Shown: one piece after another, positions 36,882-48,088 of the stretch
How the letters are laid out: every line of letters starts with the position of its first letter
Position numbering within the stretch: position 1 is the first letter of the stretch
NCBI GenBank assembly: GCA_025738555.1
Contig: JAOVFP010000001.1
Span: forward strand, 5,890,001 to 5,954,000
Source of the DNA: Cyathus striatus
Lineage: Eukaryota; Basidiomycota; Agaricomycetes; Agaricales; Nidulariaceae
DNA: 64,000 bases
Direction of reading: 5' to 3'
Notes under the pieces: generated by a model
What the model saw: the letters and a program-made list of their open reading frames with translations, nothing else
The model's database searches: none
Told to the model about the DNA's origin: nothing
Position numbers and translations under genes: made by a program

Positions 36882-38329
36882 TATGTCGTGTTGATATTTG
36901 GTGGCATTGGTATAAATGATTATGAACATGTCTTATAAAAATTCCCAATACCCACCCCTTATAGTTAAACGAAGGTCTAGTTCAAAATAAGAGACGAAGA
37001 GGGTTGAGTAAGGTGGTGGAGTGGTGGTGAGGGTATTGAGACGGCCTAGTAAACTTAGAATTTGAGTGCGAGTAGAGAAACATACAGCAAGTCATATACT
37101 GAGTGAAGACAATTAAATTAATATGAGTAAGATAATACAGAAATATGGTAAACGATGGTTTGATGTGCTACAAAAAAACAGGAAATAAATTTGAGAGTCT
37201 CGAACTTTGACGGCTGATCTCGCGTTAGTGTCTAGTTCAGGGTCTTGTGTTGTTGGGTTGGCAGTGCCAGAGAAGTTTTGACATGTCGAGATGTTCCTTA
37301 TGGTTGGTTAAAATGTTAGGACGATGAACGAAGGCCTATATTTCGGCGGAAAGAAGAAAGAGAGCGCGAGAAGTAGCGGGAGGACAGAGATGCGAGTCGA
37401 ACGCGTATGGACACTTCGCGCGGAAGTGATCTTACGTAATACGATCTTTAACAATTTGAGATGTCGAATAATTCGAGTTTCCTTGTGCTTTGCCTGATCT
37501 ACAGTTTTCAACTCTTCACCTTGAATACATAGTTGTATTTTTCATTTTTGATCTAGATAGTAGATATGGAATTACATTCTTATGTGAGCGTTACGAGATT
37601 GTAAATTCTAAGCGAGAAAGCCGTGATGCCGGATGTCGGAAATCAATTTCAATTGATGAAATTGAGCGTGGTTGTTAGACTTTCCATAAAGTTGCGCCAC
37701 TAGCGCTCGATAGATGATGGTAAGGCTACCGTAAGGGTCTACGGGGAAACTTCGCTTGACTAAATATAAGACCTTCTTGTCTACAACACGCTAGAGTAAG
37801 TAGCTGTAGAAATAATTATCGAAGCACCCCAGGCCACATAATAACACAGCAACAACACAGCATGCACATTTGAACAGCTTGTAAACAGCATTTTATCTGG
37901 AAGAGACCACCACATGGAGTATGCACTCAAGAACATCTTGAAGAAAAAGCAAGTGATCTAGTTCAGTCGTGCGAGATGATCAAGTTGATGGTTTTGAATG
38001 TAAGTCTAACATCTCATAAGTAGCGGTGCGTGTACTTGCTACTAAGTATATAGTACTAAGAAGTGTGGCGCAGCATACAAATCTTACGCCACCACAACTT
38101 ATGTCGCCCAGACTATCCAGCGGCCCGCCGCTGGCATAGAAGTATGAAATGGTTGTCTCAGTCACGATAGAGAACATTCCAGACGGGGGAGAACATACTC
38201 CACATGGTAATGTTTTACCAATGAAACATTGCTGTTCAGTAAAATGACTCTTTTAATCAGTGGAACGTAAGAATACAAGGTAGTACCTTGTGGCCAAAGG
38301 ATCATGAAACATGCCATCAACTACGAATA

Positions 38330-39006
38330 CAGTATACAACCATCAAACGTGACACTATCGCTTCGCGTGACAACTTTTCTCATTTTGCTTATCCTGATCC
38401 CAAATCTACACCAATTACACCAATTATTTTTGAATCACAAGGAATAGCATACTATTAAAATGTTACAGGAAGTAGCTATTCAAAATATTTACATTCCAAA
38501 GAATTATATGTAAAACAAAATGGGGAGTTTGGATAATTTAGTGAATTTCAAAAATTCTGTGGCTTGTATTGTTGTGAAGAATCTGGAATAATCACTCTTA
38601 TAGTATATAGTTGTTGAGGAAAAGCACTAATCTACATTTTCTATTATTCTTATCGAGCTGTGTGTGTCATATCTTTATAGAATTACAGATTCTGTGATAT
38701 TCACTGTCTTGCAAGACATCAAAACTTTATTTATAAACTGATCCGGGACTTCGGCACTACTAATTTTGAATGGTTTTGTAATAAATAATTGACTGTCACG
38801 CCATGTGGTACCGATCAAAATCCATTCCCATCCACCATTTTGTATATTTGACCAACTTCCCTTCATCCAATGCATTAAATATTTTACAGTAGAGTTAATG
38901 AAGTACTACGCTATCTGCCTATACATCATTTATAAAAATTGGAGGAGGGAACAAAGAGTTATGATGACATCATGTTTTTTCTGTCACGTTTGATGGTTGT
39001 ATACTG
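38330..39006. mobile_element. TA-flanked 677-bp inverted-repeat element
   Basis: Perfect 25-bp terminal inverted repeat: CAGTATACAACCATCAAACG at 38330, mirrored by CGTTTGATGGTTGTATACTG ending at 39006. TA lies outside both ends (38328-38329, 39007-39008). A Tc1/mariner-like target. The inside contains only a 66-codon minus-strand frame of unknown meaning, so it is non-autonomous. Confidence 0.85.
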
Positions 39007-39929
39007 TACATTTATATTTGTGCTCCGCTTGTATCTGTATCTACTTAAGTGCACGACTAACGTTCAACTTCCAAACCAGCTTTCATCCCCTTTTCCAACA
39101 ACATACTCAAGTATATACAACTTCCTCAATCTCAACCATGACTTCTGCAATCGTACCAGTGTAAGGGTGAAGGTGCGCTTAACACCTAAACAAAGAAAAT
39201 AAATGCGAGTCGGTCGAACGTCCGTTCTTCCTGCGACGTCCTAAGGTGTCCGAACGGGCTGTTAGCAAGATAACGAGGCGATTGGGAACGTAACATTGGC
39301 AGTAAAACTCCGAAATGAGTTCTAAGTAGATCCTCAGAGTGTTTGAGGAGCGAGAAGTCGATATATAACTAATGTGAGACGGTGAAAGGGTAGAGACAAG
39401 TGGAAAGAGATAGAATAGGAGACTGAGGGAGAATGTAATCTGTTCGTGAGTGGGGGATAAATTCACTGGGGTCTAAGGTAAGGTAGATACAGGTTTTTAT
39501 ACGAAAGAAAATCAGGTATGTTACTTAACGAGGATTAGTTCTACGACGTAATTAGGAGGGATCGGTCCGTATATTAAACGTAAGTTTTCGAGAGACTTGG
39601 GGTGGTGTTCCGAGTTGGAAAATAATTTTTTCAAGGAGATTTCGAGATGGGGAGGCTCGGTTGTTGCGAGGTGCCAAATTTGGTACGACGTCGGGGCCTC
39701 TTGCGCTACTTTAGTGTGGGACAGATCGATAGCTTCTTCCTTGTGCGTAATTGGCGCTTTGGCGGTGGCAGACAGCGAGGGGATCGAGCAATAGGAAAGA
39801 CGTATAATGCGCGAGCCGTAGTTTGATGCGTCGCTTACATTACGTAGCGGTCACGTGACTTGGTCGCTGTACTTCGAGAGATGTCAAGTTTTGTAGTGCA
39901 GGCGGAATGCCTGCTCTACACCAGGATCG

Positions 39930-41042
39930 GTGGCGAAGGACGGTGGCGTGCCCAGTTTAACTCCAATTAATGAAATTCCGACAGAGTTGCTGATAGAAAT
40001 ATTCTGGATTTATCTGCACGGTGGAGAAGATATTCCAAAAGATGTCAAGACGCCCCGTATATCCGCATTTCCGGGAATCGATAGCAGGCCCTCTACATTG
40101 ACCGGTGTATGCAAAAAATGGAGAGATATTGTTTCTGGATCACCATCGTTTTGGACATCTATTTCCATTTACAACGCCTCAAGATCTATGCTTGATCTAA
40201 TCACAAAGTGGATGGAAAACGCAGGTGAAACGAATCTACTACGTGTATCAATGGGTTCAAATTTTCCACCTGGTGCACGAAGCTTAGGAAAAGAAGTACT
40301 GGATGAGATCACGAATTCCACCGATACTATTGTAAAATTACTCTTACTTCAATGCCGTCGGTGGCGATCCATTAATTTTAGATTTGGAATAGAATTGCCA
40401 GATATCAAGGAGGGAAGTCTCCAATTTAACAACCTCGAACACGCTTTTGTGCCCATGGGCGTGGGCGCATGGCCTAACTTTTGGAAAACCATTCTTTCTG
40501 CACCGAAGCTTTCTAGCATAATATACGAGTTGACATTTCCTCCATTCCCCGACAAATTAGATGTTCGTTCGAAATTCCGGGTCTTCCGTGTTAGAAACGT
40601 GATATTCGGAAATATCGACTTGTTGTTTTCCTCACTGAAGAATTGCGTCAACCTCGAAGTGCTTGAATTAAATGGCTTAGGGGTGAATGTTTACGGTACT
40701 CACCTCACTAAACTGCCAAATATTAAGGAACTACTAGTGACTTTTAGTTTTGATAATCTAAACAGCGATTTGCAGATCTTCAACTCGTTCGACACCCCAC
40801 AGCTTTCTACTCTCAGCCTTGGGTTACAGCACTACAGCAAGTCTGATGAGAGTCAGGTAATTTTAGCTCTTAACTTTGGGACACGTTTGGAACCATTTAA
40901 GCTACAATCATTCACTCTTACTTGTGTGAAAGATATAATAAGGGAGGGAAACATGTCCGAACTGATAAAGGAGCCCTCCCCTGGGCACCCACCCAACCAC
41001 TCGACTCCCGACGACGGATATAGACCACACGCCTTTGCCTGA
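39930..41042 (+). CDS. F-box protein, start codon not found
   Basis: A continuous 370-codon frame with F-box INEIPTELLIEIFWIYLHGG, then STLTGVCKKWRDIVSGSPSF and WTSISIYNAS, and LRR-like segments (LLFSSLKNCVNLEVLELNGL, LPNIKELLVTF). It is the same family layout as the pseudogene at 29656. No in-frame ATG lies between the upstream stop (39894-39896) and the F-box; the frame as listed begins at a GTG. Either a short 5' exon is spliced in (acceptor candidates near 39900, 39923 and 39955) or the gene has lost its start. The C-terminus becomes Pro/Gly-rich (SPGHPPNHSTPD), possibly a truncated end. Confidence 0.65.
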   Translation: MAKDGGVPSLTPINEIPTELLIEIFWIYLHGGEDIPKDVKTPRISAFPGIDSRPSTLTGVCKKWRDIVSGSPSFWTSISIYNASRSMLDLITKWMENAGETNLLRVSMGSNFPPGARSLGKEVLDEITNSTDTIVKLLLLQCRRWRSINFRFGIELPDIKEGSLQFNNLEHAFVPMGVGAWPNFWKTILSAPKLSSIIYELTFPPFPDKLDVRSKFRVFRVRNVIFGNIDLLFSSLKNCVNLEVLELNGLGVNVYGTHLTKLPNIKELLVTFSFDNLNSDLQIFNSFDTPQLSTLSLGLQHYSKSDESQVILALNFGTRLEPFKLQSFTLTCVKDIIREGNMSELIKEPSPGHPPNHSTPDDGYRPHAFA

Positions 41043-41729
41043 TAACTGGCGCATTTCTCGAGCTGATCCTGTTGACCACGGTAAGAATTTGAGGAGGTCT
41101 AGTATTGTAGTATTTTTGTATCGAAATTATTTTGAATCAAGACAATAAATGTTGTTATGTACAAAACTTAGACTTGGAATTAAAGTCCACGTATAACGTT
41201 ATAAGAGCAAACACTCTACAAATAAAAGACCAACTATAAACAAAATCCAACATAAAATAAAAGAAGAAAAAACCAAAAACAGCGATCGGCAAACAGATAA
41301 GTAGGCAGGTATTTTAAAAAACGCTAATTTATACATTAATTTCTAGTCCTATGCTGCAATGCATACCTTAAAATAAAGAAAATTCCGAAAAAAAACATAC
41401 TATGTAGCTAAGTGTATTTACGTGTAATGTGCGTGTGCAAGATGATAAGAAAAGATTCCAGTGCAATGTGTTGTCTAGGTATGATGTGTGTATGAACGTG
41501 AGGTGCGGATCATGTAATGCGGTAGGAATGGAATGGAATACGAATGTGAATACGAATACGAAGTAATAAGGTGGGGCGAGGTAGGGTGCGGGGTAGGGGG
41601 GGTAGGGCTAGACTTTTCAGCCTTGCACGCCCCAGCTCCGCTTAAGCCTAAGCTAAGCGGCTTTCATCCCAACTACAACTTGTAGTGAGGTGCAGGCGTA
41701 GTGTGGCCCATGGGGATGAGCAGGATGGA
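41043..41729. other. Intergenic DNA between converging genes
   Basis: No gene seen. AT-rich then G-rich; it holds the 3' ends of the F-box gene and the MFS gene. Confidence 0.6.
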
Positions 41730-43853
41730 TTAGACTTTCTCCGACTGCCCAGCCTGAGCAGCTTTCATCGCCGCGGCAATTTTCAAATCCTACCCATCAG
41801 TCAGCCATCACCAACGCAAAGAAAAGGAGGGAATGGAGACGTACAATACAAGGCGCGAATTTACTCTTCTGCCTAATACTCGGTCCATACTTGTAAAACA
41901 AGAAAGGGGAGGGCGCAAAGAGCAAAGCAACAAGGCCAATAAGCGTACACGCCCAATTCACACCCAACTGCGCCATCATTCATCAGTCTCCACTTTCATA
42001 CCAAAAAAAAAAAGATAAAGAACGCACCCCAGTAAACATCTGCACAGTAAACAACGGGAACGCAGCAGCAACCGCACTCCTAATAACCGTATTCGCCGCA
42101 AACGCACTAGCGCTAAACATCAAATACGTATCCACAATATAACTTAAAAAGCTCATAAAGATCAAACTAATCGAGCAACCAATGACGATCCCCGCCAGAG
42201 CGGGGACGTACCACGGGATACTTGCGTACTCGCCTGTCCAGCCCAGCCAGAAACAGCCTACGACTAAGAGCGGCGAGCCGAGCATGGCGCCGAAGAGGCG
42301 CTGTTCGGGGGGCGGGAAGCCTTTCCATTTCGCGATGAGTTGTGGGTAATGCCGTGTTGCGAAGACGTTTATGAGGGAGCCGGCTGTTGTGCCTATTCCG
42401 ACGCTGATGAACATTAGACCGTCTTCTGAGATTGTGAGGTGGCGTTTTAAGACGAATATTATAGGGAAGGCTTGGAATACTGCAGTGGGTAGGGTGTTAG
42501 TTTCTGAGAAAGATAGTGGAGGAAGAAAGGACGCACGAGCGTAGAGCAGTCCATAGACAATAGACAAATAGATCGTAATCAGAACCAAAATCGGCTCCAT
42601 AGAAAGCATAACGAATGGCCTGAAAATTGTCCGCCTTACAACACCCATAAAAGACCAATCCTCCTTCTCGTGCTCCGCGAAGACCTCCTTGTTACCTACT
42701 GGATCCTCCTTCCTCAGCCGCTTGGCCTTTTTAAGGAGGAGAACGGGGGCATAGGTCTCGGGTACGATGGGAATAGTGATGAGTGTGCATACGCCGGCGA
42801 ACATCATCATGACCCAGAATATCCAGCGCCAGGATGCGTTACTGTTTGCTATGCTGGGGGGGGGGGGGGTTAGTAAGTATTTGGAATGGACTGGAGAGGG
42901 GGAGGGGGGACATACAATCCTGATACGATAGGACCTAACACTGGACCTAAGAATACTGAAAATGTAAACAAGCTAGTAGCGGGCCCACGACCTGCTGCGT
43001 CCCATATATCCGCAATGACACCTTCACTCAACCATCAGCACCCACAAAACATAAAAGAAAAAAGAGGATAGAGACGAACCTCCGCAATTAGTCATAGGCG
43101 CAACAGCGAAAAAGCCCGACAAAAACCTCGTAATCAGCAGCGTTTCAATGTTTTGCGCTAGTGCTTGACCGAGGTGGAATATTGTGTACATTGAGAGGGC
43201 GAATGTGAAGATGGGTTTGCGGCCTATCAATTCGCTTCCTGGGCCCCAGAACATTGGCTGGATGAGGAGGTTAGTGGTGGAAGGGAAAGGAGAGGAAGGG
43301 GAACGTACGCCGAAGACATAACCTAAGAGGAAGACGGAGGTAATCAGATAGGATACCTCACTTGATGTTCCGAATTCTGCTTTGATGCGGAGGGCGGCGG
43401 ATGATGGTGCTGATGATGCAAATGTCCTATATATAACCACTACGTCAATTACAATCCCAACAAAAAGAAAAAAGAAACATACACATTAACACTCATAATA
43501 ATACACGTAGCAGTAATCAACCACTTGTACCCCCTAGACCAATTCTGCGGATTCGCAGGATCATCGGGGCCATCCCACATAACCTGATTCGGATCGACCT
43601 TTTTCTGCGGCAGAAAGGAGGGGATCTGTGTAGGAGGCGTTTTAGGCTCAGGTTCATGGATATCATCTCCACCATATTGCTCGAACTCGGTCTCGTGGCG
43701 CGTTATCTCCCTTTCCAGGGGCGTCATGTCGGGATCCTGAGTATGATGATCATGTTCGGCGGAGGGCTTGCGGGAAGGCTTGCTGCTCCCTGGGTCGGCG
43801 AGGGTGAAAGACGACCGGGGGGTGTTCTCTATCGAAGGACCCGTCGTTGCCAT
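41730..43853 (-). CDS. Major facilitator superfamily transporter (DHA1, polyamine/drug type)
   Basis: A proton-antiporting multidrug or polyamine exporter by family. Exons (complement): 43853-43483, 43426-43309, 43257-43080, 43021-42916, 42853-42537, 42479-42028, 41967-41845, 41789-41730; sum 1725 nt, 574 aa. It has a long acidic cytosolic N-tail, then the family signature DGPDDPANPQNWS (about 94-106). Next come TM1 (WLITATCIIMSVNV), motif-A-like GSELIGRKP, motif C GPVLGPIVSGF in TM5, a central loop with HEKEDWSFMGVV, six more membrane segments including ASAFAANTVIRSAVAAAFPL, and LFYKYGPSIR near the end, typical of the family. A G-run (about 42855-42866) lies inside intron 4. Confidence 0.9.
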
Positions 43854-43861
43854 TCAAAAAT

Positions 43862-43925
43862 GACGGAAGGGGGAGAAGAGAAAAAGAAAAGAGAAAAGAA
43901 AGGGAAGAGAAGAGGGGGGTAGAAT
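43862..43925 (-). promoter_or_regulatory. Pyrimidine-rich tract upstream of the MFS gene
   Basis: On the coding (minus) strand this is an almost pure C/T run ending about 9 bp before the ATG. CT boxes just upstream of the start are common in filamentous-fungal promoters. Confidence 0.5.
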
Positions 43926-44692
43926 GAGGGATGGTAGGGCGGGATGCGTTTTTTGTACGGTATGAAAAATTGGTCTGGATGGCTTTGAGACCGGGTATGA
44001 CATGTCCCGGAGCCCTCTGTGCAAAGATCTCGCGAGGTAAAGAATGGAACAATCTCCGAATCCGACTGCGGGTAGTCAGCCTCGATTGCCTCATACCCTC
44101 CTGCCATATTCGCGCATGCTCCCTCTGTGGAGATATTCATCGATTCTGAATAATATATGTCATTATAAATCAAATAGAAAACATATACCAGCTTACGATA
44201 CAAGAAAAGCACGCAGCTGAGGAGGGAAGGCGGATAAAGGTGGTGCTGAAACCAGGTGAGCCCGTCCGAGATTGTCGTCTGTCCATTTTTGAAGCACGTG
44301 GTGATGCCGACAAAGCCGTGAATGCCGCACCGGAGGGATTCTTCACCCGTCGCGATATCCTTTTCGAGTCAAGTGCGTCGGCTGCCGCACCGAGCTTATC
44401 AATGATGCAATTATCAAGTATCGCTTACATTGTATCCATCCTGGCTTATAATAGTCTACACTCTGAGCACTTGATTCATCAGAACGGAGCCACTTCCGAT
44501 ATCTGGCTCCGCGTGAATGCAATGATTATGAAAAACACACGAGAACCGGTCACCCGCGGAATACAAATCTATTCTTTTCACTGCGAAAATCATATTATCA
44601 TAAGATATGTGGGTTGTATACCGGCGGCCGTTCAGAATTTCTAAAATGTCTATCAAAATGACGACATCTCCGAGCAAATACTCCGTGCTTTA
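43926..44692. other. Intergenic DNA, no supported gene
   Basis: Contains a 134-codon plus-strand frame (44240-44644) without domain, splice or codon support. It also holds the MFS promoter and the TLC gene 3' end. Confidence 0.5.
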
Positions 44693-45806
44693 TTATTTGC
44701 CCCTCATGCCTAAGCCCACGAAATCAAACACGACCTTCCACAACGACCTCCCCCTCTCCTTTGGACTGTTACCTGCTACACGACCAAGTCCTCCTTCGAT
44801 GATACGTATCTCCTTGCTCGACACACGACCTAGTCCAGGCTTCAATTTCCCATTCCCTCCTGTCTCATTCCCATCCCTCGCCTGATGAGCACCCGACACC
44901 GCACTTCGCGAATCACCATCCAGCCCACCGCCTACATCAGACTGTGCATGATATATCTCCAACTCAATAACCACATCCACCACCTCATCCCTCCGCTTCT
45001 GCTCCTCTTCCCCCACCCCCGCTTTCCATCTGCGTAGAAATCCCAAAATGCAATTATAAAACCACCACGCGTGGATAGGGAATATGCACGCCAGAACTGC
45101 CGCTGGGACGTACGAACCCACTGCTTCCTGGTTTCCCCTTTGAAAGTAGGAGAAGGTGAGTACGAGATGGAATATGATTCGTATGGCAAAAAATGCCGTT
45201 GCAAAGAGTATGTTATTTCGTAGGTTTGGGTGGAGGATTGATATTCCTAGGATAAACGTCGGAATCTACCCACGTTCACAGTGACATTTCCTTAATTGAA
45301 TGTATAATAACGTCGACTAACCTCCATAAAAGCGCCTAAACAAAACACGCCCGCCCATCCCCTCCCCAACGCAACCTGCACGATGCAAATATAAACCAAA
45401 TGATGCATCCACCCTTCCACAAACGATACCTGAGAGCGGTAGAATACTGCTCCCAGCGCCAAATCCCTACCACCTCGTCAACTGGGAACATCTAAACTGG
45501 AGAGGAAGGGACGTACGAGAGAAGGTACCCCTGAAAAAACCTCGCAGCTCCCCACGCCAATTGTGGGTATACTTCATGGACGTGTTCTACACCATTGTGT
45601 AGGTATGTGTAGATGAATGGGATACTTGCGAGGGACATTATGAGGCTGGAGAAGGTTGTGACAATCCATGAGGTCTGCTTTGGTGTTGGATAGCGCGGAG
45701 AGAGGAGGTGGAATGTGAGTAGCAATATAAGGAGGGAGAGTGCGAATGGACGAGGGAGGTGGATCGAGAGTGGCCATTGTATTCCGTCTAGGAGGGGGAA
45801 GGACAT
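44693..45806 (-). CDS. TLC-domain (TRAM/LAG1/CLN8) membrane protein
   Basis: Multi-pass membrane protein of the TLC superfamily, whose members act in lipid sensing or ceramide-type synthesis at the ER. This one is nearer the TMEM56/TLCD type than LAG1, as I judge from size and the motif. Exons (complement): 45806-45517, 45466-45322, 45265-44693; 335 aa. Visible: TM1 ALSLLILLLTFHLL, TM2 IVTTFSSLIMSLASIPFIY, the conserved DLALGAVFYRSQVSFVEG followed by WMHHLVYI (His pair), and further segments GVFCLGAFMEIPTFILGI and FATAFFAIRIIFHLVLTF. After the last segment (AAVLACIFPIHAWWFYN) a charged cytosolic tail of about 120 residues follows, longer than usual. The start is the first ATG before TM1. Confidence 0.85.
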
Positions 45807-46246
45807 CGTTGGCCTCCAAGGGGGTGGGGGCGATAACGACCCTTATCTTCCTCCGTACATGATAATATATTACCTTGTACTTCGCATACTTAAGACGGGA
45901 GGAAGGAAGTAAAGTCCTCGCACGTGCGTCTCCGAAGATCCGTTTCGGAAGATAAGACTATGATTGAAACTTACTCGAATTGCGAAGTGAGAAAGGTACT
46001 TCCATTTCTCAGCCACCACGAACACGTTCAACGAAGACAATGAAAGGGAATAACTAAACTCAATTGAAGCGGAGGTAAAACATACCCCGAGTTATTCGGA
46101 ATGACGAACGTGCCTGCTCTTGACCTGAGAAACACTTTAGCGTATTCCGAGCGCGTGCGTGGCGTGAAGCTTGTTGATACAACTTTAAAACATAAATAGT
46201 TCTAAGGAATAAACATATAAATACATCTATAAAATCGATCTACACT
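45807..46246. other. Intergenic DNA: TLC promoter and oxidase 3' end
   Basis: No gene seen in 440 bp. The TLC gene reads away from it leftward and the FAD oxidase ends at its right edge. Confidence 0.6.
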
Positions 46247-48088
46247 CTACAAACCCAACGGACCATCCGTGAATCGTACATTAAACCTACCATCACCCCA
46301 TCAATATCGTTCATAAAAATAAGCGTAAGGAAGAACGCACCTGGTAGGATCATACTTTGCATACGTCTCCTTCAAAAACTCAAACTGGCCATACGTCGCA
46401 AACACCTCCTGCGACGCGTCCGATTCTGCTATGTACAGAGGAAATCCTGGGGTTGGAGGTACCCTTCCATCCGCTCTCAGCAACCAAATACAAGACGAAA
46501 AAAAAGAACAGACTCACCCCTTAAGCATCGCCAACCTGCCCTCTTCCACCTCCGGGGGAACACTAAGCATCCCAAGTGGATACTGAACCTGGAACTGTAC
46601 AGCCGCATACCCTCCTTGAGGAGGATCAATCACATTCCCGCCCTTCGCACGGCTCGCAGCAATCTGAGTATCCAGAACAGGTGTAAACGCCAACACAGTC
46701 CCATTCAATGAATCCCTAAACGTCGTTGTAAAGTTTGTCCATTGTCTAAAGGCATTCATGTACTGCTCTACATTGTCTTCCTCCGATAATGCGGGAGAAG
46801 GGGAAGAAGATAAAACGGAAGCGCCGAATACTTCCCCGAACCCCCTCGTATCTCCTGCGCCGAGTATGCTAGATACTTCGAGGTAGGATTGCTGTGAGAG
46901 GAACGAGACTGTAGATGGGATATTAAGGAAGTCCCCGAAAATGTCTGCGGGGAGCTCGGTGCCGCGATAGAATAAAGTTACGAAGTGGCTGGTGGAAATT
47001 TGCCCTTCGAAGAGGGTGTAGATCAGACCTACTAGAATAGCTGACAGGGGGTGAGAACGCATACATATGATAGAAATAGAATACACACCGGTCTTGGGAT
47101 CGTTAACTGTCCGGACATAGTCCGCTGTAGCCTTAACAACCGCTTCCGCACTTGAATTCGGGTACTACAAACCACAAAGTACAATCCATTAACTCACACA
47201 CAAAATCCAAAAATAAGCAACGAAACACATACCATAATGATACCCCCGAACCAATTCTTATCTTCCTTCGTACCAGTATGAATAGCTTGTACCTCGTATC
47301 GCGTGACGATGCCGAGCCTATTGGCTCCGCCTTTCAGGGCGTGGAAGAGATCCGAGTGGTTTGTTGGTGTGGCGGTGAGTAGGTCCCCGTTCACCAGGAC
47401 CACGTCGGCTTCTTTGAGGGAGTCTGATGAGAATCCGTGTTCTGCTGCCAGATAACTTAGTCCGCCTCCTAGGAGGAGACCGGTACCCACGTCCCTGTTG
47501 TTGGTGTGAGCGCGAGAGAGAAGAGAGGGGAGGGGGGGCTTACGTTACGCGTCCTCCTGCGGGTGCAACGCCAAATGGCTCCATTTGGCTGACGGCGTCG
47601 CCCCAGTGTACGCCGGGCTGGATCGTGATCGTATCCTTTTGAGCGTTGAAGGTGATGTTAGTCATACGGGAGAACGAGATGAGCACACCGCCCTGCACAC
47701 TGATGAAGTTAGTATCTTAACCAGCTAAAGAAAGGACACCAACGTACTTGTTCCACCCTTTCATTGCGGTGTGACCCCCTGCCTGCACCGCGTACCGTAC
47801 TTCATCTCGGAAGATCGCCTTCATCGCATGCTGTACATCCTGCGAGTTGGCAGGAAACACAATGCATGAAGGTCGCTGTTCTGTGTTGAAAAGGTTCCAA
47901 GCACCCGTAGCGGTTTGTGTGTACAAGCTCCCCGTGCTCTGAACAATGTCCGAACCAAGCAGAGATTGCAGCCCAGTACACGTCGTAGCAGCTGTCCGCT
48001 GTCCCTCAAGCTCAGCGGGAACCAGAGGCGAACGAGCAAGAAATCCAGGGAGGGCAAAGGCAGTGAGAAACTGAGGGAGGAGCTGCAT
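46247..48088 (-). CDS. Secreted FAD-linked oxidase, berberine-bridge-enzyme-like
   Basis: A flavoprotein oxidase of the PCMH/BBE family; substrates are typically sugars, alkaloids or other secondary metabolites. Exons (complement): 48088-47748, 47699-47544, 47494-47233, 47164-47089, 47040-46518, 46475-46341, 46286-46247; sum 1533 nt, 510 aa. Visible: a signal-peptide-like N-terminus (LLPQFLTAFALPGFLA), FAD-binding segment RPSCIVFPANSQDVQHAMKA, AVQAGGHT with His106 in the usual covalent-flavin position, NNVQGGVLISFSRM, GLLLGGGLSYLAAEHG, DLFHALKGGANRLGIVTRYE, and a C-terminal BBE-type YAKYDPTRFNVRFTDG. I chose the ATG at 48088 over 48133 because it puts the hydrophobic stretch at the N-terminus. 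Confidence 0.9.

Larger units (their letters stand above)
35681..39929. other. Intergenic DNA with two miniature elements
   Basis: No supported gene in 4.2 kb. Two TA-flanked miniature elements are described separately. Around 37.3-37.5 and 39.2-39.8 kb the base composition is more CpG-rich, perhaps remnants of other elements. Confidence 0.5.

Noticed and set aside
44240..44644. 134-codon plus-strand frame
   Set aside because: No domain, no homologous structure, mixed composition; insufficient support.
21848..48088. A complete secondary-metabolite gene cluster
   Set aside because: No core biosynthetic gene in the window; genes are separated by transposons and F-box genes.
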